Shown: positions 1 to 7,128 of the stretch, in pieces | Layout of the letters: every line of letters starts with the position of its first letter | How positions within the stretch are numbered: position 1 is the stretch's first letter | DNA from: Sneathiella sp. | GTDB taxonomy: Bacteria > Pseudomonadota > Alphaproteobacteria > Sneathiellales > Sneathiellaceae | Assembly (NCBI GenBank): GCA_002732675.1 | Contig: NVRR01000042.1 | Coordinates: forward strand, 1-15,413 | Reading direction: 5' to 3' | Length of the DNA: 15,413 nt | Notes under the pieces: generated by a model | What the model saw: the letters and a program-made list of their open reading frames with translations, nothing else | What the model was told of the DNA's origin: nothing | Databases searched by the model: none | Made by a program: the position numbers and the translations under genes

Positions 1-1
1 C

Positions 2-592
2 GGTGTGCCCGGTATGAAAGGGTTGGTATCAGCGGTAAAAGATTGCCTGATAGCCGCGAACGTAGACCGCGCGCATTTTGTCGGGCATTCCATGGGGGCT
101 TTGATCTGCCAATATCTGGCTGCGGATGCGCCCGGGCTGGTATCCGGCATGACCCTATTCGGACCGCTGCTGGAGCCACCCGCTGCGGCCCGCCAGGCCT
201 TAAAAGAGCGGGCACAGACAGCCCGAAATGGCGGCCTCACGGATATCGCCGACAGCATTTTCCGAGGGAGCGTATCAGAGGGGCAACGGGTTGCTTCCGC
301 GTTTGTCCGGGAAAGTATATTACGGCAAGATCCCAATGGATATGCCAGCCATTGCGAGGCGTTGAGCGAGGCGGCGGCCGCAGCTCACCAGCGGATTACC
401 GTCCCCACACTTCTGATTGCCGGCGAAACCGATCCTGTGGCGCCACTGGCGATGGTCAGGCAACTTCAACAGGATATTTCGCTTGCGCAACTGGAGATTG
501 TTCCGCAGGTCGCCCACTGGATAATGGTGGAGGCGCCAGAACGCTCAACTCAACTGCTTCGTGCCCATCTGGACACATGCCATCATAAATAA
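2..592 (+). CDS. Alpha/beta hydrolase, C-terminal part (5' truncated by window)
   Basis: The reading frame is open to the left edge, so the N-terminus lies outside the window; the GTG at 5 and ATG at 14 are unlikely to be the true start. The nucleophile elbow GHSMG is visible (Ser about 29 residues after the GTG), followed by a cap-like helical region, an acidic residue in GETDPVAP and a catalytic histidine in VAHWIMVEAPE. This order Ser-Asp-His is that of the alpha/beta hydrolase fold. About 195 residues are present, and roughly 60-80 are expected to be missing. Substrate cannot be told; carboxylic ester, lactone or C-C bond hydrolysis are all possible. It lies 12 bases upstream of an amidohydrolase in the same direction, so the two are probably co-transcribed and may act in one catabolic route. 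Confidence 0.85.
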   Translation, partial: GVPGMKGLVSAVKDCLIAANVDRAHFVGHSMGALICQYLAADAPGLVSGMTLFGPLLEPPAAARQALKERAQTARNGGLTDIADSIFRGSVSEGQRVASAFVRESILRQDPNGYASHCEALSEAAAAAHQRITVPTLLIAGETDPVAPLAMVRQLQQDISLAQLEIVPQVAHWIMVEAPERSTQLLRAHLDTCHHK

Positions 593-604
593 GGAGGAAG
601 ACTT

Positions 605-1942
605 ATGTCAGACAGCACATTTACAAATTGGGGCGCGGCCAGTCCTATTGGCAACGAAAATTCTGACATCACTTTCAGCAATGTCCGTATTCTGGATGGC
701 ACAGGTGAAGCACCTTTTTCCGGGGATGTGACGGTTTCAGGCAATCGGATCAAAACCATAAGCCGCGCCGGAGCCGGAACGAACTGGAACACCAATGGCG
801 GGCAACGCATTGACGGCCGTGGTATGACATTGATGCCGGGCCTGATCGACGCCCATCTTCATCTCAGCTGGAATAACGCAGCCGGGGTCAGCCCCATTCA
901 AATGATGCCGCTCGAAGAACATATGCTTAGTTGCGTTGAAATGGCAAAAACAGTCTTGGATGCAGGTTTTACAGCGGGTCGCGGAGCCGCTGCGGCCAAA
1001 CCTCGCCTTGACGTGGTTATTAGAGATGCCATCGCTGCCGGTCGTTTTCCAGGCCCGCGCTATACGGCCGCAAGTCCCGAGCTCACCACCATTGGCGGCC
1101 TTGGCGATATGACACCGTCCCATATTCAGCATGAAGGGTTGAATCTGGGAATTGTCGTGTCCGGCCCTGAAGAGATGCGCGCCAAAGTTAGGGAAATGCT
1201 GAAGTGGGGCAACGATACTATTAAGCTCAATCTCTCCGGTGAAGAAATCGCCGGTATGGGCGCCGAGGTTAACCAGATGTCGGAAGAAGAAGTGGCCATG
1301 GCGGTTGCGGAAACCAGGCGCCGGGGGAAATCCCTCGCTGCTCACGCTCGGTCTGCCGAGTCCATTAAGCTTTGCGTTAGACATGGAATAGAGACCATTT
1401 ATCACGCGTCTTATAGCGATGATGAAGCCCTGGACATGCTGGAAGCGGCAAAGGACAAGCATATTGTGGCGCCCGGTCTGGCCTGGCTTGTCAATACGTC
1501 GCGAAATGCTGGAGAATATGGCATCATGCCGGGCGAGGCTTTGTCGATTGCCTATGAGCGGGAACTGGAACATGCCGTTGAAACCATGAAAAAGATGCAC
1601 AAACGTGGCATCCGTATCTTAATCGGCGGTGACTATGGATTTGCCTGGACGCCCATGGGAACCAATGCCAAAGACTTGGAGTATTTTGTCGATTTGCTTG
1701 GATTCACACCGATGGAGGCCATTCAGGCCGCAACCAAATATGGTGGCCAGATCATGGAAATGGGGAACGAACTCGGCCTGGTTCGTGAAGGGTACCTAGC
1801 GGATCTATTACTCGTAGATGGGGATCCCCTGACAGATGTCCGCATCCTACAGGATAAGACGCGACTGGTGGCTATTATGAAAGACGGAAAATTCCATAAA
1901 TCGCCGGAAAACCACCGGTCAGGCTTGCGCATTAGTGCCTAG
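605..1942 (+). CDS. Metal-dependent amidohydrolase, imidazolonepropionase-like
   Basis: A 445-residue protein of the amidohydrolase superfamily. The start is supported by a strong AAGGAGG at 591-597, seven bases before the ATG. After a short N-terminal beta-sandwich segment comes the metal-binding DAHLHL motif (His84, His86). Further candidates are Lys207 in NDTIKLNLSG (the usual site of a carboxylated lysine), His247 in AAHARS, His267 in YHASY and Asp343 in GGDYG. A C-terminal segment rich in GYLADLLLVDGDPL closes the sandwich domain, as is typical of the imidazolonepropionase/Xaa-Pro dipeptidase-like branch. All expected metal ligands are present, so it should be active, cytoplasmic and act on a cyclic amide or amide-like C-N bond, but the substrate is unknown. 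It is probably co-transcribed with the upstream hydrolase. No convincing terminator follows it. Confidence 0.88.
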   Translation: MSDSTFTNWGAASPIGNENSDITFSNVRILDGTGEAPFSGDVTVSGNRIKTISRAGAGTNWNTNGGQRIDGRGMTLMPGLIDAHLHLSWNNAAGVSPIQMMPLEEHMLSCVEMAKTVLDAGFTAGRGAAAAKPRLDVVIRDAIAAGRFPGPRYTAASPELTTIGGLGDMTPSHIQHEGLNLGIVVSGPEEMRAKVREMLKWGNDTIKLNLSGEEIAGMGAEVNQMSEEEVAMAVAETRRRGKSLAAHARSAESIKLCVRHGIETIYHASYSDDEALDMLEAAKDKHIVAPGLAWLVNTSRNAGEYGIMPGEALSIAYERELEHAVETMKKMHKRGIRILIGGDYGFAWTPMGTNAKDLEYFVDLLGFTPMEAIQAATKYGGQIMEMGNELGLVREGYLADLLLVDGDPLTDVRILQDKTRLVAIMKDGKFHKSPENHRSGLRISA

Positions 1943-2100
1943 TGCTTATAAATATTCACTGCTGTTCTTCGTCAATTGGGATAATTTTTTGATGCAGATA
2001 ATTTCCTGATTACCGTATGTTAGCGAAGGATACAATTAGGCGATTTAACGTGTATTTTGACGGATTTATTATACCTTAAAGATCACCGTCTATTGGTTGG

Positions 2101-2131
2101 AAATTGCTCTTCAAAATGTCGTTTGCAATTT
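2101..2131. repeat. Short inverted repeat upstream of the amide operon promoter
   Basis: AAATTGC at 2101-2107 is matched by GCAATTT at 2125-2131 across a 17-base spacer, just upstream of the predicted -35 box. It could be a regulator site or the remains of a terminator for the preceding gene; neither is supported by more than the symmetry. In an AT-rich stretch a 7-base match may be chance. Nothing else was recognised between 1943 and 2100. Confidence 0.25.
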
Positions 2132-2147
2132 GTATAACTAATTTTAC

Positions 2148-2176
2148 TTGACTCATTTCGTTCCCCCCGTTTTAAT
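2148..2176 (+). promoter_or_regulatory. Predicted sigma70-type promoter of the amide operon
   Basis: TTGACT (2148-2153) and TTTAAT (2171-2176) are separated by exactly 17 bases, matching five of six and about four of six consensus positions. The spacer contains a run of six C. Transcription would begin around 2181-2184, placing the first leader hairpin at the very 5' end of the RNA. This is the only well-spaced promoter-like pair I see in the 379-base gap before the binding-protein gene. Confidence 0.55.
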
Positions 2177-2182
2177 ATGAGG

Positions 2183-2247
2183 GTGCGACGATGCACATAA
2201 AAACTTAATGCGACGCAGCTGAACATTTATTCGGAATGCGTCGTTTT
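2183..2247 (+). terminator. Leader with hexaloop hairpin and intrinsic-terminator-like hairpin (candidate AmiR/ANTAR target)
   Basis: Hairpin 1: GTGC (2183-2186) and GCAC (2193-2196) close a six-base loop GACGAT. Terminator-like hairpin: CGACGCA (2211-2217) pairs with TGCGTCG (2237-2243); inside it CTGAA (2219-2223) pairs with TTCGG (2230-2234, one G-U) round a six-base loop; TTTT follows at 2244-2247, then GCGTTT. The terminator's 5' arm also lies in a second possible hexaloop, GC-GACGCA-GC (2210-2219), which resembles hairpin 1. ANTAR proteins such as AmiR are known to bind paired hexaloop stems whose second stem overlaps a terminator. The layout fits that model, but the second stem is weak and I cannot confirm the loop consensus. 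The operon's own last gene encodes an AmiR-like ANTAR protein. Confidence 0.55.
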
Positions 2248-2291
2248 GCGTTTGAAGCGGCCAATTTTTCATACACTGTAGATGTTCAGCT
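2217..2291 (+). repeat. Long-range inverted repeat competing with the leader terminator
   Basis: AGCTGAACAT (2217-2226) is the exact reverse complement of ATGTTCAGCT (2282-2291). In RNA the pairing could extend through 2230/2278 with two G-U pairs, giving about 14 pairs. The left arm occupies the inner stem and loop of the terminator-like hairpin, and the right arm ends 14 bases before the AGGGAG ribosome site (2305-2310) of the binding-protein gene. The two structures cannot fully form together. Confidence 0.5.
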
Positions 2292-2321
2292 CATTCTGTA
2301 AATCAGGGAGTAGAACCTCAT

Positions 2322-3530
2322 ATGAAAAAATCACTCGTATCCATAGGTGTGGCGATCACTGTTGCTTTGTCTGCGCAGTTTGCCCATGCCGAAACAAAAA
2401 TCGGAGCTATCTTCGATCTAACAGGCGGTCTGAATATCTATGGTATTCAACAAAATAACGCCCTCCAACTTGCGGTCGAAAATATTAATGCCAATGGTGG
2501 TGTTCTTGGCGAACCGATCGAAGTTGTTACATATGACGCTCAATCAGAGTTATCCAAATACACACAATTTGCAAACACGGCCCTTTTGAGAGACCATATT
2601 GACGCACTCTTCGCGGGGTTGACAAGTTCTTCTCGTGAAGCCATTCGCCCGATCGTGCGCAAAGGCAATGTGCCGTATTTTTACGCCTCTCTCTACGAAG
2701 GCGGTGCATGTGACAAGCAGACATTTGTTACGGGTTCAACTGCTTCACAGCAGCTTTCGGTGTTGATTGAATGGGCTGTGAATAAATACGGCAAGAAGAT
2801 TTACATCATGGCGCCGGATTACAATTTTGGAACCATATCTGCGCATTGGATCCATGAATACGCCAAGCAAAATGGCGCCGAAGTTGTTGGCGAGGATTTC
2901 CTTTCATTAGCAGTCACAGACTACGCTCCCACCATTCAGAAAATTCAGGCTTCAAAGCCGGATTTCGTGGTTGCTCTACCCGTCGGTGCAAACCAAACTG
3001 GTTTCCTTGAGCAGTTTTCTGCAGCGGGTTTGAAAGACAAAATAGGCTTGGTTTCGACAAACTACGGCTCCGGCAACCAGCAAGTTGTTGTCTCTCCGGC
3101 CGCTGGTGAAGGTTTGATCACCAACCAAGGCTATTTCATGCATGTGGACAATCCGACGAATGCCAAGTTTGTTGAATTATGGACCGCAAAATATGGAAAC
3201 GACACACCGATTGTCTCTGTTGCCGTGGATACGTGGAACGCCGTCAATCTATGGGCCGCAGCTGTCAATAAGGCGGGCAAAGCGGACGCTGGCGACGTGA
3301 TTGCAGCCCTTGAAAGCGGTCTTACTTTTGATGCGCCAAATGGGACCGTAACACTTGAACCAGGCTCACATCATCTGCGCCAGAATATCTACATTGTCGA
3401 AGGCGATGACAATCACGGCTTCAAAACAGTCGAGACGTTTACCGACGTTATTCCAAGCTATGAGCGTGAAAAATGCGACCTGATCGCAAATCCGACACTC
3501 GCTAAGCACTTTACGCCTGACGACAAGTAA
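2322..3530 (+). CDS. Periplasmic substrate-binding protein, urea/short-chain amide type ABC importer
   Basis: A 402-residue periplasmic binding protein of the branched-chain amino acid/urea/amide class (Peripla_BP_5/6 fold). The N-terminus has a clear signal peptide: two lysines, a hydrophobic core, then AHA before ETKIGAIFD, suggesting cleavage after about residue 23. There is no lipobox cysteine, so the mature protein should be free in the periplasm. Family-like segments are KIGAIFDLTGG, a TSSSREAIRPI stretch and YASLYEGG, which correspond to the ligand-pocket region of UrtA/FmdD/AmiC proteins. The ATG is preceded by AGGGAG at 2305-2310. It opens the importer operon and is followed by a strong hairpin before the permease gene. 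The ligand is probably a small amide or urea, inferred from the linked AmiC/AmiR and amidase genes; the exact ligand cannot be read. Confidence 0.88.
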   Translation: MKKSLVSIGVAITVALSAQFAHAETKIGAIFDLTGGLNIYGIQQNNALQLAVENINANGGVLGEPIEVVTYDAQSELSKYTQFANTALLRDHIDALFAGLTSSSREAIRPIVRKGNVPYFYASLYEGGACDKQTFVTGSTASQQLSVLIEWAVNKYGKKIYIMAPDYNFGTISAHWIHEYAKQNGAEVVGEDFLSLAVTDYAPTIQKIQASKPDFVVALPVGANQTGFLEQFSAAGLKDKIGLVSTNYGSGNQQVVVSPAAGEGLITNQGYFMHVDNPTNAKFVELWTAKYGNDTPIVSVAVDTWNAVNLWAAAVNKAGKADAGDVIAALESGLTFDAPNGTVTLEPGSHHLRQNIYIVEGDDNHGFKTVETFTDVIPSYEREKCDLIANPTLAKHFTPDDK

Positions 3531-3539
3531 GTACGGAAC

Positions 3540-3569
3540 TTGGTGCGCGCTGGCATAGGCGCGCACCAA
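3540..3569 (+). promoter_or_regulatory. Perfect 11-bp stem-loop between binding-protein and permease genes
   Basis: TTGGTGCGCGC (3540-3550) pairs perfectly with GCGCGCACCAA (3559-3569) round an eight-base loop. No T-run follows, only AATTTGGG, so it is not a typical intrinsic terminator. Hairpins at this place in binding-protein operons commonly protect the upstream mRNA 3' end, raising binding-protein levels above those of membrane subunits; that role is inferred here. Confidence 0.75.
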
Positions 3570-3584
3570 ATTTGGGAGGGTTTT

Positions 3585-4451
3585 ATGGAACTTGACTATT
3601 TAGCGACTGTCTTGCTGTCATCGCTTGCGAGCGCGTCAATTCTGCTCATTGCAACAATTGGCCTTGCCGTCGTTTTCGGATTGATGGGGGTCATTAACCT
3701 TGCACATGGCGAATTTCTGATGATCGGTGCTTATGCTGCACTGACGACAACAAAACTGGGAATTCCTTACATCTTATCGATCCCCGTGGCAGTTCTGATC
3801 ACGATGGCCATCGGTGCGGTCGTAGAAATCCTCGTCATACGGCGGTTATACGGCCGTATATTCGATACTATGTTAGCCACATGGGGCATCAGCATGGCCT
3901 TCTTGCAGCTCGCGGTTTTAATCTTCGGCACTGTCACTCCAGGTATCGGAATGCCGCAATATAATTTTCAAATTGGCGACTATAGCCTCGCGGGATATCC
4001 AATCCTGATGATCGGGGTGGCGGCCCTGATGATGGCATTTGTCTATTTTCTGATGACGAAGACTGTTTATGGGATGAAAGCCCGCGCCTCCATTCAGGAG
4101 CCAGAAATGGCACGCGCGATTGGTATTCAGTCCGCCCGGGTTAACACCATGACCTTCGCGATAGGCTGTGGGCTTGCTGGATTTGCGGGCGCTGTACTCC
4201 TGCCGATTGTTCCCGCAACGCCATCAATGGGCTCTGTCTTCGTCATTAAAGCATTTCTGACAGTCGTTGTTGCCGGTCCGGTCACTCTGACTGGCAGTGC
4301 ATTGGCCGCAATAGGGCTTGGCGGCGGCGCTTCCGTGACGGCAAGTTTCTTAACGTCGGTCGCTGGAGATGCCTTCTTCTTTCTCATCACAGCAACTCTC
4401 CTTTGGCTCTACCCACTGGGTATTTCGGCCAAATGGCGATGGAAAATGTGA
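3585..4451 (+). CDS. ABC importer permease subunit, LivH/UrtB family
   Basis: A 288-residue polytopic inner-membrane permease. I chose the ATG at 3585 because GGGAGG lies just before it (3574-3579); an in-frame GTG or other start at 3540 would overlap the intergenic hairpin and has no ribosome site. The family signature GLMGVINLAHGEFLMIGAY is at about residues 32-50, and a later segment near residues 165-190 (MTKTVYGMKARASIQEPEMARAIG, given here in part) is the cytoplasmic loop that contacts the ATPase in this class. Several long hydrophobic segments alternate with short loops. It follows the binding-protein gene and overlaps or abuts the fused permease-ATPase gene. The two permease units would form the transmembrane heterodimer. 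Confidence 0.88.
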   Translation: MELDYLATVLLSSLASASILLIATIGLAVVFGLMGVINLAHGEFLMIGAYAALTTTKLGIPYILSIPVAVLITMAIGAVVEILVIRRLYGRIFDTMLATWGISMAFLQLAVLIFGTVTPGIGMPQYNFQIGDYSLAGYPILMIGVAALMMAFVYFLMTKTVYGMKARASIQEPEMARAIGIQSARVNTMTFAIGCGLAGFAGAVLLPIVPATPSMGSVFVIKAFLTVVVAGPVTLTGSALAAIGLGGGASVTASFLTSVAGDAFFFLITATLLWLYPLGISAKWRWKM

Positions 4452-6277
4452 GCGTAATAATGAATTTTTCTCAGAAGCTCTATAGCTCAGCGGGCGTTGT
4501 CTTTCCGGCATTTGGCACCATTGCCGTATTAGCCAGCTCCGGTCTGATTGATCCTTATCTTGCGTATGTGGCGACCTCCTGGATCATTTTTGGCCTGTTG
4601 GGACTCAGCCTTGATATCGTATGGGGACGCGGTGGTCTGCTCAGCCTCGGCCAAACAGCGTTTTACGGTTTGGGGGGGTATTTCGGCAGCGTCATAGCTA
4701 TTAATATGGCGCCGGTCACTGGAAACACGCTAATTTGGAGCTTGCCAGCTGGCGCTGCGTTTGGCGCTCTTTCTGCAGCTGCTCTTGGCTATATCATCTT
4801 TTATGCTCGTATGGGCAGCCTTCAAAGTACAATTCTGTCTTATACGTTCACCCTGCTGCTATTGGTTCTCACCCAGACCTTCAGATTAGATGTCGGCGAT
4901 GCCGTCATCGGCGGAGATAATGGGATGTCCAATATTCCCGGATTTGTTTTAGGTTTTGGGAGCGCAGCGGAAGCCCTTACACCAAATTCCGCTTTTGCAA
5001 CAGTTGTCGTAATTGCGGCCGTCTTGTACTTCTTTACCAGATGGCTTATGCGCAGCACATTTGGGCGGATCGTAAATTGTGTCCGCATCGATTCTCAAAA
5101 GACAGAACTGTTAGGATACGATGTCCGAAAATATCAATTGCTCAATTTTGCGTATGCAGGTGCCATAGCGGGTATCGCCGGCGCCATGTTTGGCGCCTGG
5201 TCTAACTATCTCAACCCGTCTGTATTCTCTGTCAGTGAGGCAATTTCCGTGCCGATTTTCGTTCTTGTCGGCGGGCTAGGTACCCTGGCAGGGCCTTTTC
5301 TCGGGGCCCTAATTATTGGCGGCCTTTCCTTCTGGCTTGGAGGGGGATCAGTTGGCGGTCAGACGACATTGATCCTCGGCCTCATCCTCGTACTTCTTGT
5401 TATGTATTTACAAAACGGAATGCTGGGTGGTTTGACCCTCGTGTGGAAAAAGTTTTTGCCGGATTCCAACGAAGCGGCAAGACTTGCCGGAGCAGTTCAA
5501 ATAGACACGGATGTTCTTGAAGGCATTTTGAAAGATGCTGCTGATCACGCGGGGCCTGCAAAGGATGTCTCGTCGACGAACCTGTTTAAACAATTTGGTG
5601 GCGTCATACCGGTAAATAAGATCTCACGCCATTTCACCACAGGCCGACCTTATTCTATAATTGGACCGAATGGGGCTGGGAAAAGCTCGTTTCTCAAAAC
5701 CTGTGTTGGCATCTACAAACCAGAAGGCGGAAAAGTTCAGTTGGGCGATGAAGATATTACCCGATCACAAATTTTCGATCGCGTCAAAAAAGGGTTGGGA
5801 GTAAAGAACCAGAAGCCGCAGGTATATGGAGAACTAACCGTTCTTGAAAACCTCTGGGTGGCGGCGTTTTCCAGAACGCGCAATGATGCTGACGCACTTG
5901 TTATTTGCAACAAAATTCTTGGAATGCTGGGGTTCGAGAAACAATCCGGCGTCGAGGCATCCGCTCTTTCCCATGGTCAGCAGCAATGGCTAGACATTGG
6001 CATGGTGCTTTGTCTCGCGCCGCGCGTCGTGTTTCTGGACGAACCAGCTGCGGGTATGACCAACGAAGAAACGCGGGAATTGTCTTTACTCGTGCGGACC
6101 TTGGCAAAGCATACAACTGTCGTGGTCGTCGAACATGACATGGAGTTCGTGCGAACCCTTGAAGGTCATGTGACGGTCCTCCATCAAGGTAAAGTGTTCG
6201 CAGAGGGCGATATTCAAACGGTGCGCGCAAATGAACGGGTCCTCGATATTTACTTGGGGAGGCGCGAACATGTTTAA
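4433..6277 (+). CDS. Fused ABC importer permease (UrtC/LivM-like) and ATPase (UrtD/LivG-like)
   Basis: One frame of about 614 residues joins two subunits that are usually separate. Residues about 1-340 form a LivM/UrtC permease with the GRGGLLSLGQTAFYGLGGY signature (from residue 65) and many hydrophobic segments. A hydrophilic linker (about 341-380) leads to an ABC domain: Walker A GPNGAGKSS (411-419), Q-loop Gln460, signature LSHGQ (512-516), Walker B VVFLDEP (532-538) and switch His568. LSHGQ in place of LSGGQ is normal for UrtD-like ATPases. All catalytic residues are present, so the ATPase half should work. The start is uncertain: TTG 4403, ATG 4433, ATG 4439, GTG 4448 (which would give a GTGA overlap with the upstream stop) and ATG 4460 are all in frame, and none has a strong ribosome site. 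Confidence 0.87.
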   Translation: MAMENVSVIMNFSQKLYSSAGVVFPAFGTIAVLASSGLIDPYLAYVATSWIIFGLLGLSLDIVWGRGGLLSLGQTAFYGLGGYFGSVIAINMAPVTGNTLIWSLPAGAAFGALSAAALGYIIFYARMGSLQSTILSYTFTLLLLVLTQTFRLDVGDAVIGGDNGMSNIPGFVLGFGSAAEALTPNSAFATVVVIAAVLYFFTRWLMRSTFGRIVNCVRIDSQKTELLGYDVRKYQLLNFAYAGAIAGIAGAMFGAWSNYLNPSVFSVSEAISVPIFVLVGGLGTLAGPFLGALIIGGLSFWLGGGSVGGQTTLILGLILVLLVMYLQNGMLGGLTLVWKKFLPDSNEAARLAGAVQIDTDVLEGILKDAADHAGPAKDVSSTNLFKQFGGVIPVNKISRHFTTGRPYSIIGPNGAGKSSFLKTCVGIYKPEGGKVQLGDEDITRSQIFDRVKKGLGVKNQKPQVYGELTVLENLWVAAFSRTRNDADALVICNKILGMLGFEKQSGVEASALSHGQQQWLDIGMVLCLAPRVVFLDEPAAGMTNEETRELSLLVRTLAKHTTVVVVEHDMEFVRTLEGHVTVLHQGKVFAEGDIQTVRANERVLDIYLGRREHV

Positions 6278-6968
6278 GATCAAGAACGCGACAGGTGGAT
6301 ATGGAAAAACCGTCATCATCCGCAACGTCACTCTTGAGGTAAAAGCTGGCGAGATTGTTGCCCTTCTGGGCAGAAATGGTGTCGGGAAGTCCACAGTGAT
6401 GCGATATGCAACAGGGTTAATCCCGGCCATGGAAGGGTCGGTTGAAATCGATGGACAACCAGCACCAGACGCATCGGCGAAAAGAGCACAAATGGGATTG
6501 GGTTATGTTCCCCAAGGCCGATATGTATTCCCGCGCATGACTGTCACCGAAAATATTGCAGTGGCGGCGGCATCAAATGGTCACGATCACAAGGCAGCGG
6601 TGGCGGAAGCGATGAAGAATTTTCCGCTCCTCGTCTCGAAGGCCAACGACCTAGCTGGCGGACTTTCTGGCGGACAACAGCAAGTCCTGGCTCTTGCGCG
6701 CGCTTTGGCAATCCAACCGAAAATTCTCTTGCTTGATGAGCCTACGGAAGGTGTTCAGCCTTCGATCATTGATGAAATTGCGGGAATTCTAAAGCGGATC
6801 AACAAGGAACGAGGAATATCTATTCTGGTCGCGGAACAGGATTTAGATTTCTGCCTGTCAATAGCTGAGCGGGCCTATGTCATGGAGAAGGGTAGCATTC
6901 GTCTGGAAACTGATCGAGACAGCCTTCGCAATGATAAAGCTCTACAACAAGAATTACTGGGGGTCTGA
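6270..6968 (+). CDS. ABC importer ATP-binding subunit, UrtE/LivF family
   Basis: A 232-residue cytoplasmic ATPase. The ATG at 6270 is preferred because GGGGAGG sits at 6256-6262, and the gene then overlaps the end of the fused subunit by eight bases; an earlier in-frame ATG at 6231 lies deeper in the upstream gene without a ribosome site. Motifs: Walker A GRNGVGKST (34-42), Q-loop Gln82, signature LSGGQQQ (132-138), Walker B ILLLDEP (152-158), and EPTEGVQPSII, a hallmark of the UrtE branch. The switch histidine is replaced by Gln190 in VAEQD; this is usual in LivF/UrtE, where the partner supplies the canonical histidine. It would pair with the ATPase half of the fused protein to form the nucleotide-binding dimer. 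Confidence 0.9.
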   Translation: MFKIKNATGGYGKTVIIRNVTLEVKAGEIVALLGRNGVGKSTVMRYATGLIPAMEGSVEIDGQPAPDASAKRAQMGLGYVPQGRYVFPRMTVTENIAVAAASNGHDHKAAVAEAMKNFPLLVSKANDLAGGLSGGQQQVLALARALAIQPKILLLDEPTEGVQPSIIDEIAGILKRINKERGISILVAEQDLDFCLSIAERAYVMEKGSIRLETDRDSLRNDKALQQELLGV

Positions 6969-6969
6969 T

Positions 6970-7128
6970 ATGAAGGACGATGCGAACCTCACGGAAGATC
7001 AGACTGAGCGCATAAAATCCACTCTTGCACGTATTCGTGCTGGTCTAGAAAGAAAGACCGGCAAGAGCCAGTTTGAAGAACCTGCACACATTTTTTCTCC
7101 AGAGGCATACGATGCTGGAGAAAAATGA
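6970..7128 (+). CDS. Small protein preceding the amidase, possible GatC/AtzG-like partner
   Basis: A 52-residue acidic, helix-prone protein. Its ATG lies one base after the ATPase stop codon, and its end overlaps the amidase start by 17 bases, so translation is probably coupled on both sides. I do not firmly recognise the family. The C-terminal stretch EEPAHIFSPEAY resembles the tail of short AtzG/DUF4089 proteins, which are GatC-like adaptors encoded beside AtzE-type amidases. That likeness and the position suggest a structural partner of the amidase, but the protein is shorter than known AtzG (about 68 residues). A longer frame from 6877 exists but lacks a ribosome site and lies in the ATPase gene. 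Confidence 0.6.
   Translation: MKDDANLTEDQTERIKSTLARIRAGLERKTGKSQFEEPAHIFSPEAYDAGEK

Noticed and set aside
737..1600. Long minus-strand frame of 287 codons opposite the amidohydrolase
   Set aside because: It is antisense to a gene with full metal-binding motifs and a strong ribosome site; its translation shows no family pattern.
1943..2000. Terminator after the amidohydrolase gene
   Set aside because: A T-run occurs at 1984-1990 but no stable stem precedes it.
3540..3584. N-terminal extension of the permease gene from 3540
   Set aside because: The extra codons overlap a perfect hairpin, and GGGAGG points to ATG 3585.
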